Made by a program: the position numbers and the translations under genes. From assembly GCA_025934485.1 (NCBI GenBank), contig JAICXX010000008.1, positions 16,319 to 80,318 on the forward strand: DNA of 64,000 bases. Direction: 5' to 3'. The notes under the pieces were generated by a model, which was given only the letters and a program-made list of their open reading frames with translations, was not told the origin of the DNA and did not search any database. The stretch is from Chitinophagaceae bacterium (GTDB taxonomy: Bacteria; Bacteroidota; Bacteroidia; Chitinophagales; Chitinophagaceae). Below are positions 1 through 7,674 of this stretch, piece after piece. How positions within the stretch are numbered: position 1 is the stretch's first letter; every line of letters begins with the position of its first letter.

Positions 1-1
1 T

Positions 2-355
2 GTCTTACAGATTGTTGGGGGGCGTACGCTGACCTTTTTTGCCGGCGGATGGGGGCGCGGGGATTGTACGGTGGATCTGCCGGCAGACTGGCTACGTCAT
101 TGGCATTTACTCGCGGGGGTATGTGATGAGGCCGGTGAGCGACTTTATATCGATGGGCAGCTGCGTGGAGAAATGAAGCTGCAGAAAGTCGTACATTTAT
201 TTGGTGGCGGCAATACGTGGATGTTGGGACGAAATGAAGAATTTCCCGGCGAGCGGATATTTGAAGGCCGGGTGGACCGGCCGAGGATCTATCAGGAAGC
301 TTTGCCGGCCGATGTGATCAGCAGGATTTACGAACAAGAAAAAGCACAGCGATGA
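2..355 (+). CDS. LamG-like (concanavalin fold) protein, C-terminal part
   Basis: The reading frame is open from the first bases of the window, so this is the 3' end of a gene that starts upstream. About 117 residues are visible. They alternate short beta-strand stretches and end with a segment typical of LamG-like/concanavalin jellyroll domains: a WHLLAGV strand, a strand reading YIDGQLRGE, and the closing pattern GRVDRPRIYQEALPADVI. In this fold the domain usually binds carbohydrate or sits beside a catalytic domain; which applies here cannot be told from a fragment. The stop overlaps the next start (ATGA at 352-355), so it is almost surely co-transcribed and translationally coupled with the GH95 gene. 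An in-frame GTG at 71 is internal to the domain and is not a credible start. Confidence 0.75.
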   Translation, partial: VLQIVGGRTLTFFAGGWGRGDCTVDLPADWLRHWHLLAGVCDEAGERLYIDGQLRGEMKLQKVVHLFGGGNTWMLGRNEEFPGERIFEGRVDRPRIYQEALPADVISRIYEQEKAQR

Positions 356-2805
356 AATTTTTTTTATTGACGAGCGGCCTGGTCCTTGCGGCGACCGGGC
401 TTTTTGCACAGGCGCCGTTACCCGGGGAACGGCGCCCTGGCGAAAGTTTATGGTACAGGCGGCCGGCGAAGGTATGGACGGAGGCCCTGCCAGTAGGCAA
501 TGGCCGGCTGGGGGCTGCGGATTTTGGCGGGATTGCCAAGGAGCGGATTGCGTTGAATGAGGCGTCGTTGTGGTCGGGCGGGCCGGAGCCAGAGAAGATC
601 AATCCGGGAGCGAGCCAGTATCTGCCGGCCTTGCGCAAGGCGTTATTTGTAGAAGACTATGTAGAAGCGGAGAAGTTATCCCGGAAGATGCAGGGAAAGT
701 GGTCGGAGAGCTATCTGCCGTTAGGGGATCTGCGGATACACCAGGAGGGGGAAGAAAGTATGCGTAATTATCAGCGTTCGCTGAATATTCGGGATGGTGT
801 TACCCGGACCCAATATACCATTGGTGATAAAAGTTATATCCGGGAGGTGTATGCGTCGGCGCCGGACCAGGTGATCGTAGTGCATTGGTCGGCGGAGTCG
901 GGTGCTATCTTGCAGCTGAAGATCGATGCGGTGAGTCTGCTGCATTATTCGCGGCGTGATTTGGGGAACGGCGTCTGGTCGATGGGAGGAAAGGCGCCAG
1001 CCCATGTAGAACCGAATTATGTGGATAGTAAAGAGCCGGTGGTCTATGCGGATAGGGATAGTTGCCACGGCATGCCCTGGTCGCTGGTGATGAAGGCGGC
1101 GAGCCCGGATGGCACTGTGAAGACGGATAGTAGCGGCATCGAGGTGAGCGGGGCTTCCGATGTCGAATTGTATATTTCGATGGCGACGGGTTTTAATGGC
1201 GGGTTGCGTTGTCCCGACGGTGCGGCGCAGGAGCGGGCCCTGAATTTTTTGAAGCGGGCGACGGCGAAGCCCTCCGCTGCTTTATGGACGGCGCATCTGG
1301 ATGACATGCATCAATATATGGACAGGGTAAGTTTGCAACTGGGGCATTCGGAAGCCGATACTTTGCCTACGGATGAGCGGTTGGCGGCCTATACCCGGGG
1401 CGGTCATGATCCGGGGTTGGAAGCGTTGTATTTTCAATATGGCCGGTATCTGCTCCTGAGCAGTTCGCGGACACCCGGAGTGCCGGCCAATCTTCAGGGG
1501 CTTTGGAATGCCGAGCTGCAAGCGCCGTGGAGCAGTAACTATACGACCAATATTAATGTGGAGATGAACTACTGGCCGGCGGAGGTCTGTAATTTGTCCG
1601 AGATGACCGGGCCGTTATTCGGGTTGATCGCTGAGATGGCGACCACGGGGAAGCGGGCGGCGAAAGAATATTATAACTGTGATGGCTGGGTGGTACATCA
1701 CAACAGCGATATCTGGGGTCTGGCGACGCCGGTGGGTGGATTCGGCAAAGGTGAGCCGAAATGGGCCAACTGGCCGATGGGGGGAACCTGGCTGGTGCGT
1801 CATCTTTGGGAGCATTATTTGTATACGCGGGACCGGCGGTTTTTGCGGGATACCGCCTATCCTTTGATGAAGGGGGCGGCGGTTTTTGCGTTGAACTGGC
1901 TTATACCCGATGCTGCCGGTCATTTCGTAACGGCGCCTTCGATGTCCCCCGAGAATGATTTTATTTATGGGAAGGACAAGATCGCCGACGTGTCGATCGC
2001 CACGACCATGGATATGGGCATCATGCGGGATCTATTCGATCATTTACAGGCGGCGGATTCGATCCTGGGCGAAGATGCAGCTTTTGCGGTGCGGGTCAGG
2101 GTGGCCCGGGGGAAGCTGTATCCCTACAAGATCGGTGCGCAGGGGCAGTTGCAGGAATGGTATAAAGATTATCCTTCGCCGGATCCGCATCACCGGCATG
2201 TCTCGCATTTGTATTCGTTGTATCCTGCGGATGAGATCTCGCTGGATAAGACGCCGGCGCTTGCCGCGGCGGCGAAGCGTTCTCTCGAGTTGCGAGGCGA
2301 CGAGGCGACGGGTTGGGGTATGGCATGGCGGGTCTGTCTTTGGGCGCGGCTGCGGGATGGGGATCATTGCTACAAGCTTTATCGGACATTGATGCGGCTG
2401 ACCCGGGAGGATGATACGGCATCCGCGGGTGGCTGTTATCCCAATTTGCTCGACGCGTGTCCCCCCTTTCAGATCGATGGAAATTTTGGCGGGACGGCGG
2501 GAGTCGCGGAGATGTTGTTGCAGAGTCAGGGTGGGATCGTGTCGTTGTTGCCGGCGTTACCGGCTGCCTGGGCGAATGGCAGCTTTAAAGGGCTGGTTGC
2601 GCGGGGCGGGTTCGTGGTGGATGCCAGGTGGCAGGATGGCAAGATCGTACATGCGGCTGTTCACCCACGCGTCGATGGACTATGCCGGGTGCGAAGCGCC
2701 GTTCCGTTAGGCATTGCGGGAAGGCGGGCACGAAAAGTGGGCGATAGCTGGGTGGTGGAATGGCCCGCCCGTAAAGGTGTCGATTATCAGCTTACTCCAC
2801 AATAG
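352..2805 (+). CDS. Alpha-L-fucosidase, glycoside hydrolase family 95
   Basis: The 817-residue product starts with a signal peptide (MKFFLLTSGLVLAATGLFAQ), so it acts in the periplasm or outside the cell. The body matches GH95, inverting enzymes that release alpha-1,2-linked fucose (some members act on L-galactose): an N-terminal beta-sandwich beginning LWYRRPAKVWTEALPVGNGRLGA, then an (alpha/alpha)6 barrel. The family signature TNINVEMNYWPAEV lies near residue 400 and contains the two Asn residues that in GH95 assist the catalytic water. The second signature, DACPPFQIDGNFGGTAG, lies near residue 700. Length is normal for the family. The start overlaps the stop of the LamG-like gene, which suggests a shared role on a fucosylated glycan. 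Family is secure; exact substrate is not. Confidence 0.93.
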   Translation: MKFFLLTSGLVLAATGLFAQAPLPGERRPGESLWYRRPAKVWTEALPVGNGRLGAADFGGIAKERIALNEASLWSGGPEPEKINPGASQYLPALRKALFVEDYVEAEKLSRKMQGKWSESYLPLGDLRIHQEGEESMRNYQRSLNIRDGVTRTQYTIGDKSYIREVYASAPDQVIVVHWSAESGAILQLKIDAVSLLHYSRRDLGNGVWSMGGKAPAHVEPNYVDSKEPVVYADRDSCHGMPWSLVMKAASPDGTVKTDSSGIEVSGASDVELYISMATGFNGGLRCPDGAAQERALNFLKRATAKPSAALWTAHLDDMHQYMDRVSLQLGHSEADTLPTDERLAAYTRGGHDPGLEALYFQYGRYLLLSSSRTPGVPANLQGLWNAELQAPWSSNYTTNINVEMNYWPAEVCNLSEMTGPLFGLIAEMATTGKRAAKEYYNCDGWVVHHNSDIWGLATPVGGFGKGEPKWANWPMGGTWLVRHLWEHYLYTRDRRFLRDTAYPLMKGAAVFALNWLIPDAAGHFVTAPSMSPENDFIYGKDKIADVSIATTMDMGIMRDLFDHLQAADSILGEDAAFAVRVRVARGKLYPYKIGAQGQLQEWYKDYPSPDPHHRHVSHLYSLYPADEISLDKTPALAAAAKRSLELRGDEATGWGMAWRVCLWARLRDGDHCYKLYRTLMRLTREDDTASAGGCYPNLLDACPPFQIDGNFGGTAGVAEMLLQSQGGIVSLLPALPAAWANGSFKGLVARGGFVVDARWQDGKIVHAAVHPRVDGLCRVRSAVPLGIAGRRARKVGDSWVVEWPARKGVDYQLTPQ

Positions 2806-2808
2806 CCG

Positions 2809-2952
2809 TTAGGCAATCGGCAGGGAAATAAAAAATACGGAGCCTTTGCGGCGCTCGCTTTCTGCGCAGAGCTCGATGGTGGCCTTTTGGGGATTGAACT
2901 TAATGGCGTCGACGACGAGATTGTCCAGGACACGAGCCAGCTTTCGAGCCAC
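2809..2952 (-). pseudogene. Remnant of a sensor histidine kinase ATPase domain
   Basis: The minus strand keeps an open stretch of about 48 codons ending in TAA. It begins with an N-box-like segment (LARVLDNLVVDAIKFNP) and ends with the usual C-terminal strand of a HATPase_c domain (RRKGSVFFISLPIA, then stop). In an intact kinase these two are separated by roughly 70-80 residues carrying the DxGxG and GxGLGL motifs. Here they are joined by only about 15 residues, so an internal deletion has removed the nucleotide-binding core. No kinase N-terminus is present; the dienelactone hydrolase gene ends immediately upstream on the same strand. I infer a decayed gene; it cannot work as a kinase. Confidence 0.65.
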
Positions 2953-2963
2953 AAGGTTTATGT

Positions 2964-3851
2964 TCAACTTAGTTTTTCCTTGAAGAAATCGATGGTCCTT
3001 TTCCAGGCCAGTTCCGCTGCGTCTTTGTCATAACGCGGGGTTGTGTCGTTGTGAAAACCGTGGTTGACATTCGGGTAGATGTAGGCGGTATACTCCTTGT
3101 GGTTTTCTTTCAGGGCAGCCTCGTATGCGGGCCAGCCTTCGTTGACACGTGTATCCAGACCTGCATAGTGGATAAGGAGCGGCGCTTTTATCTGTGGCAC
3201 CTGGTCGAGCGGTGGCTGGGTACCGTAGAACGGAACGGCGGCGGCGAGATCGGGCAGGCGGACGGCCATCATATTGCAGATCCAGCCGCCGAAGCAAAAG
3301 CCTACGACGCCTATTTTGCCGTTGACGTCGGGTTGTTGTTTGAGGTATTCGAATGCGGCGATAAAATCTTCGAGCATCTCGTTCTTGTCTCTTTTCGCTT
3401 GCATTTCGCGGCCTTTGTCGTCGTTGCCGGGATAGCCGCCCAGCGGCGTCAGCGCATCTGGTGCAATGGAGATGAATCCTGCCAGGGCCACTCTTCTGCC
3501 TACGTCTTCGATATAAGGGTTGAGGCCGCGGTTCTCGTGTACCACGACGACGGCGCCGAGTTTATCCGTGGCGGCGGCGGGTTTCGATAAAAGGGCTTTT
3601 ATCTGTCCGCCGCCTTTGGGGGAGATGTAGGTGATATAGTCCGATTTTATCCGTGGGTCCGCGGGTTTTACCTGGAGGGTGTTTTGGTAGTCGGGCATCA
3701 GGAAGCTCATGAGGGCCGGGACGGTGAGACCGCCTACGGCGTAGATGGAGAGCTTTTCCATGAAATCGCGCCGGTTGATGCGGCTATGGGCATAATCGTC
3801 GTACAAGTCGAAGACCTCCTGGCGGACGTCTTCTTTTTTTATGTTGCTCAT
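2964..3851 (-). CDS. Dienelactone hydrolase family protein
   Basis: An alpha/beta hydrolase of about 295 residues from ATG at 3851; a GTG six codons upstream (3869) is possible but less likely. Residues 20-45 carry a twin-arginine-like RRDFMEKL followed by a short hydrophobic stretch, which suggests export or membrane tethering, as in many Bacteroidota homologues. The dienelactone hydrolase triad is visible in order: Cys in GFCFGG (about 186), Asp in AGLDTRVN (about 233) and His in VNHGFHND (about 264), together with the conserved HENRG segment. The family opens lactone or ester rings such as dienelactone; the substrate here is unknown. A TACCTTTA box at about 3872-3879 (read on minus) is a candidate -7 promoter element. 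The gene ends just before the histidine-kinase remnant. Confidence 0.85.
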   Translation of the reverse strand: MSNIKKEDVRQEVFDLYDDYAHSRINRRDFMEKLSIYAVGGLTVPALMSFLMPDYQNTLQVKPADPRIKSDYITYISPKGGGQIKALLSKPAAATDKLGAVVVVHENRGLNPYIEDVGRRVALAGFISIAPDALTPLGGYPGNDDKGREMQAKRDKNEMLEDFIAAFEYLKQQPDVNGKIGVVGFCFGGWICNMMAVRLPDLAAAVPFYGTQPPLDQVPQIKAPLLIHYAGLDTRVNEGWPAYEAALKENHKEYTAYIYPNVNHGFHNDTTPRYDKDAAELAWKRTIDFFKEKLS

Positions 3852-3887
3852 GTGGAATATCGGTTTCACCTAAAGGTAGGCATTTTT

Positions 3888-3927
3888 AACCGCGGGACGC
3901 GGTTCGTCCGAAGGACAGACATTAGCG
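3888..3927 (+). repeat. Two-hairpin intergenic element, copy 1
   Basis: A perfect 7-bp stem (AACCGCG, loop GGA, CGCGGTT) is followed after one base by GTCC-GAA-GGAC and then AGACATTAGCG. The second part is identical to copy 2 at 6486-6508, while the first stem differs completely in sequence but keeps its pairing. It lies between the FtsX-like gene and the dienelactone hydrolase gene, so copies 1 and 2 bracket the permease gene as direct repeats. Function unknown. Confidence 0.7.
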
Positions 3928-3929
3928 TT

Positions 3930-6299
3930 TTATTCTGCGCGGAGGCTTCTCACGGGGTTGATGCGTGCGGTATGCCAGCACCGGAAGCCGATGGTCAGGA
4001 GGGCGACGACCAGCGTCAGGCCGAGGGAGAGTGCAAATACCTGCCAGCCGATGTCGATGCGGTAGGTGAACTCGGTAAGCCAGCTATGTACGGCCCACGC
4101 CGCGAGTGGCCAGGACAGGATGTTGCCGATGAGTACGGGCACCATAAAGTCGATGGAGAGCAGGCGGACAAGGCCGGCGGTGCTGGCGCCGATGACCTTG
4201 CGGATACCGATCTCGCGGGTGCGGATCTCCGCGGCGTAGGCGGCGAGGCCAAAGAGGCCCAGGCAGGAGATGAAGATCGAAAAGACGGAGAACACTTTGA
4301 GGATCGTGCTCATGTTATCTTCTTTGCGATAGAGACCTGAAATATGATCGTCGAGAAATCCGTAATCGAACAATGTCGATGGCGCCAGTGTGGCCATTTT
4401 GTTTTTTAACCAATCGATGGTTTGCGGGCTCTTGCCGGCGCGGATCTTTACCAGCATATAATCCGCCCATTCCGGCCGGTATTCGAGTACGAGCGGGGTG
4501 ATGCTGCTATGCAGGGACATGAAATTGAAGTCTTTGACGACGCCCACGATCTTGCCCTGGAGGTTCACGGTGGTATTGACGATGGCTGTGCCGATGGGAT
4601 GTTGGAGTCCAAGGGCATGGACGGCTGCTTCGTTGACGATGAAGCAAGCCGAATCGTGGAAGTCACGGGAAAAATTACGGCCCGCCACGATGGGAATATG
4701 AAGCACATCGAGATAGTTGTCGTCGATGCGTTGGACGTTGACCGTAGGGTATTGTCTGCCGGCTTCCGGGTGCACGGGGACGACGCCCTCTACGCTCAGG
4801 TCGTCACCTATAAGGCCGCCTGTGGTTCCTACGGCGAGGATATCGGGATCGGAAAGGAATTCGCGTTTGAGCACATCGGGATGCTTCAACAGATTGTCTT
4901 TGAAGCTGCCATACAGCCGGATAATGGCGACCTGTTCCTTGTCGAAACCCAGCTGTTGATCATGGAAGAGGCTCATCTGGCGGTAGACGAGAAAGGTGGC
5001 AATAATGAGAAAGCCTGCGGCGACGAATTGGAATACGACCAGGCTTTTGCGGAGCGTGGAGGCGGGTGAGCCGGGGGGCTTATTCGATTTTAATGAGGCG
5101 GCGGGGTCGAAGTGGGAGATAAAAAGGGCGGGGAACAGGCCGGAGAGCAAGCCTGTAGCAAAGACCAGGATGGCCGTGAGCAGGAGATTGGACGGAAGAA
5201 AGATGAAGGCCATTGTAACCTGGCGGCCGGTGAGTTCGTCGTACAGGGGCAGTGCGGCCTGGCAAAGGACGAGGGCGATGAGGCCTGAGAAGACGGCGAG
5301 GAGGAGCGCTTCACCGAGGAATTGGGCGATCACCTGTGAGCGACGGGCGCCCAGGACCTTGCGGACGGCCACTTCTTTTAAGCGTTTGAGCGCCTGAGTG
5401 GTAAAGAGATTGACGAAGTTGATGCAGGCGATGATGCCTATAAGAATGGCGATCGCGGTGAAGATATAGACATAGAGGATGTTGCCATTGGCGCCCATCT
5501 CCTGGATGAGGTTAGAATGGAGATGGATATCGGTGATCGGCATCAGCCGGGCGGTGGCGGCTTCCTTATCGGCGTCGGCCGGTTTTTCGTCTGTGCGGTA
5601 ATGTTTCCAGAAGTCGAAGAGGCGGGCGCGAACGGCTTGTATGTCTTCGGGATGGTGGAGAAGGACATAGGTCCAGCCGAACATCCAGTCTTTGCTGCTG
5701 GCGCTTCCGCCGGAATTTTTAGCCGTCATGGGCCGCAGGTAGTCGAAGTGAAGATGGGTATTGCCCGGAAGGTCTTCGATCACGGCTTTCACAAAAAAGC
5801 TGGTGTTGTCGTCATACACCAGTTTCTGACCGATGGGGTTGGTCTTTCCGAATAGCCGGGTAGCGACGGAGCGTGTGAGTACGATGGACCCGTCGGTCGA
5901 AAGGCCATCGACGGGGGTACCGGCGACAGTGTGGAGATCGAACATATCGATGGCGGAGGAATCGGCATAATAGCCCTTGAGCCTGGCGGTTTTACCATCG
6001 GTGGTGTGGAGGACATTGTCTCCGTCATCGGCAAAACGGGCGAAGGTTTTGATCTCGGGAAAGGCTTTTGTCATTTCGGCGGCCAGCGGAGGTGAGGATT
6101 TCGACCAGACCGTGGTGCATACGCGGTAGATGCGGTCGTGCTTTGGAAAATCTTTATCGTAGCTGAGCTCTTCCCGGATGTGCAGGCAAAGCAGCAGGAT
6201 GCAGGTGATGCCCAGGGACAGCCCCAGGACGTTCAGGATGCTATAGGTCTTTTGGCGGAGGAGATTCCGGGCGGCTACCTTCAAAAAATTTTTCAGCAT
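3930..6299 (-). CDS. FtsX/MacB-like ABC transporter permease
   Basis: The product has 789 residues from the ATG at 6299 (MLKNFLKVAARNLLRQKTY). An upstream extension to 6503 is open but has no conserved content and overlaps the intergenic element, so the later start is chosen. Architecture: first transmembrane helix near residues 20-42, a large periplasmic MacB_PCD domain, three helices around residues 280-400 including the motif LKRLKEVAVRKVLGARR, a second periplasmic domain, and a C-terminal three-helix FtsX unit with EIRTREIGIRKVIGAS. This duplicated form, common in Bacteroidota, is typically encoded without its ATPase alongside, as here. Family members act in export, lipoprotein handling or mechanotransmission; the substrate cannot be told. 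Confidence 0.88.
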   Translation of the reverse strand: MLKNFLKVAARNLLRQKTYSILNVLGLSLGITCILLLCLHIREELSYDKDFPKHDRIYRVCTTVWSKSSPPLAAEMTKAFPEIKTFARFADDGDNVLHTTDGKTARLKGYYADSSAIDMFDLHTVAGTPVDGLSTDGSIVLTRSVATRLFGKTNPIGQKLVYDDNTSFFVKAVIEDLPGNTHLHFDYLRPMTAKNSGGSASSKDWMFGWTYVLLHHPEDIQAVRARLFDFWKHYRTDEKPADADKEAATARLMPITDIHLHSNLIQEMGANGNILYVYIFTAIAILIGIIACINFVNLFTTQALKRLKEVAVRKVLGARRSQVIAQFLGEALLLAVFSGLIALVLCQAALPLYDELTGRQVTMAFIFLPSNLLLTAILVFATGLLSGLFPALFISHFDPAASLKSNKPPGSPASTLRKSLVVFQFVAAGFLIIATFLVYRQMSLFHDQQLGFDKEQVAIIRLYGSFKDNLLKHPDVLKREFLSDPDILAVGTTGGLIGDDLSVEGVVPVHPEAGRQYPTVNVQRIDDNYLDVLHIPIVAGRNFSRDFHDSACFIVNEAAVHALGLQHPIGTAIVNTTVNLQGKIVGVVKDFNFMSLHSSITPLVLEYRPEWADYMLVKIRAGKSPQTIDWLKNKMATLAPSTLFDYGFLDDHISGLYRKEDNMSTILKVFSVFSIFISCLGLFGLAAYAAEIRTREIGIRKVIGASTAGLVRLLSIDFMVPVLIGNILSWPLAAWAVHSWLTEFTYRIDIGWQVFALSLGLTLVVALLTIGFRCWHTARINPVRSLRAE

Positions 6300-6467
6300 G
6301 GTAGTTGGAGTACATATAGGGTGCCATAGCATTAAATGTTGAATTATAGGGTGTTTCGGGGCGATTGGCGGGTGGGATGTACGGTTTTGATACAGGTGCT
6401 GTCCGGTAATGGACGGATCCAATGATTTGGCCTCATGCAACATTTGCGGCGTGTGTGGCGACTTTTG

Positions 6468-6508
6468 AAAAAGCGGTAGCTTTTTCGTCCGAAGGACAGA
6501 CATTAGCG
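6468..6508 (+). repeat. Two-hairpin intergenic element, copy 2
   Basis: A perfect 7-bp stem (AAAAAGC, loop GGTA, GCTTTTT) is followed by C, then GTCC-GAA-GGAC and AGACATTAGCG. From 6484 to 6508 it matches copy 1 base for base; upstream only the pairing is shared. It sits upstream of the FtsX-like gene (opposite strand) and about 75 bases before the TSGGN-repeat gene (same strand). Confidence 0.7.
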
Positions 6509-6511
6509 CTT

Positions 6512-6553
6512 TGCAGGAAATGCGTTATTTTATCCCGAGGCGCATTTCCTGCA
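6512..6553. promoter_or_regulatory. 13-bp perfect inverted repeat before TSGGN-repeat gene
   Basis: TGCAGGAAATGCG at 6512-6524 pairs perfectly with CGCATTTCCTGCA at 6541-6553 across a 16-base loop. It starts four bases after element copy 2 and ends 29 bases before the ATG at 6583. There is no T run after it, so it is less like an intrinsic terminator than like an operator or a 5' leader hairpin. No regulator is identified. Confidence 0.6.
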
Positions 6554-6582
6554 CATTTAAAAAAAATTAAAAACTACGAGAT

Positions 6583-7620
6583 ATGAAAAAAATAGCCTTG
6601 TTCCTCATCGGGGGTCTGACCATTTTTGCCGTTCAAGCGCAAAGCAACAAAGAAGCTTTTTTGGTCAAAACCTTTCCTGCAGCCGGTATCAAAGAGGTCG
6701 AAACGGAGACCTCGGGTGGCAATGTCGCCGTATATGGACAGACCTCGGGGGATGCCCGGGTGGAGATGTATATCCACACCAACAATGGCTGGGGTCAGGG
6801 TCTAAGCAAGGACGAGATCCAGAAGCGGCTGGATGAAGGATATGATATTACGATCGCCGTACAGGGAGACCGGCTGGTGGCCACGGCGCATCAGAAACGG
6901 GGCTGGGATAACAACTGGCGGCATGGGTTGTCGATCTCTTTTATGATCTATGCGCCGACTGCCGTTGGGAGTCATGTCCGGACGAGTGGTGGGAACATCG
7001 ACATGAAGGATCTCACGGGGAACGAGAATTTCCATACCAGCGGCGGCAACCTGGATGTAGACCATTTATCCGGCACGATCGTGGGGCGTACGAGCGGCGG
7101 AAATGTCACGGTCCGCAATAGTCATAACGATATCGATCTGCAGACCAGCGGTGGGAATATGGAGGCCATGTATTGCGAAGGCAGGATCCAGCTGGGCACC
7201 TCGGGCGGCAATGTGACCTTGCGCGGGGTAAAAGGTTCTATCCATGCGTCTACGTCGGGCGGTGAAGTGGAAGGCAATAAGATCACCGGTGATCTCGACG
7301 CGCATACCTCCGGCGGAAATATCGATCTGGATGAAGTGGCGGCGACGCTGAATGCTTCAACCAGTGGAGGAAATATCCGGGTACATTTTCTGAGCACCAA
7401 GTCGGTGGATTTGTCCAACTCCAGCGGTGATATCTCGCTGACGCTGCCGCAGGGGCAGGGGATGGATCTGCGTATCTCCGGTGAGCGGGTGCATTCGACG
7501 GTGCTGAACAATTTCAAGGGTACGTTCGATGAGCATCATATCGATGGGACGTTGAATGGTGGCGGGATCCCCGTGCGGGTCGATGGGAATAGCGGCGAGG
7601 TGCATTTGAGCTTTAATTAG
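6583..7620 (+). CDS. TSGGN-repeat beta-helix protein (DUF4097-like)
   Basis: A 345-residue exported protein with a signal peptide (cleavage near FAVQAQ). From about residue 40 to 270 it carries roughly ten copies of the motif TSGGN (variants TSGGE and NSSGD), spaced about 17-23 residues apart. Each begins a short strand pair, for example TSGGNVTVRN, TSGGNMEAMY, TSGGNIDLDE. Such spacing is that of a right-handed parallel beta-helix in which each repeat forms one turn, as in DUF4097/putative auto-transporter adhesin families. No catalytic residues are seen. The gene stands alone between an inverted repeat and a terminator. Probable role: periplasmic or surface protein induced under envelope stress or used in attachment; this is inference from the family. 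Confidence 0.75.
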   Translation: MKKIALFLIGGLTIFAVQAQSNKEAFLVKTFPAAGIKEVETETSGGNVAVYGQTSGDARVEMYIHTNNGWGQGLSKDEIQKRLDEGYDITIAVQGDRLVATAHQKRGWDNNWRHGLSISFMIYAPTAVGSHVRTSGGNIDMKDLTGNENFHTSGGNLDVDHLSGTIVGRTSGGNVTVRNSHNDIDLQTSGGNMEAMYCEGRIQLGTSGGNVTLRGVKGSIHASTSGGEVEGNKITGDLDAHTSGGNIDLDEVAATLNASTSGGNIRVHFLSTKSVDLSNSSGDISLTLPQGQGMDLRISGERVHSTVLNNFKGTFDEHHIDGTLNGGGIPVRVDGNSGEVHLSFN

Positions 7621-7634
7621 TTTTTCGAAATAAG

Positions 7635-7673
7635 AAGCCCCGGAATGCCTTGTTGCATCCGGGGCTTTTTTTA
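7635..7673 (+). terminator. Intrinsic terminator
   Basis: AAGCCCCGG (7635-7643) pairs with CCGGGGCTT (7659-7667) and is followed by a T run. It lies between two convergent stops (7620 plus, 7675 minus). The T run favours the plus strand, but the hairpin could stop both. Confidence 0.85.
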
Positions 7674-7674
7674 T

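Noticed and set aside
3051..3590. Long antisense frames over the dienelactone hydrolase and over many other genes (for example 15504-16298, 27395-28873, 60434-61327)
   Set aside because: They lie opposite well-supported conserved genes and their translations lack any family signature; they are by-products of GC-rich codon usage.
6300..6503. N-terminal extension of the FtsX-like protein
   Set aside because: The 68 extra codons lack conserved sequence, contain the intergenic element, and the usual N-terminus begins at 6299.
6600..7400. Regular repeats that look CRISPR-like at DNA level
   Set aside because: They code for TSGGN turns in one open frame, spacing varies, and no cas genes are present.
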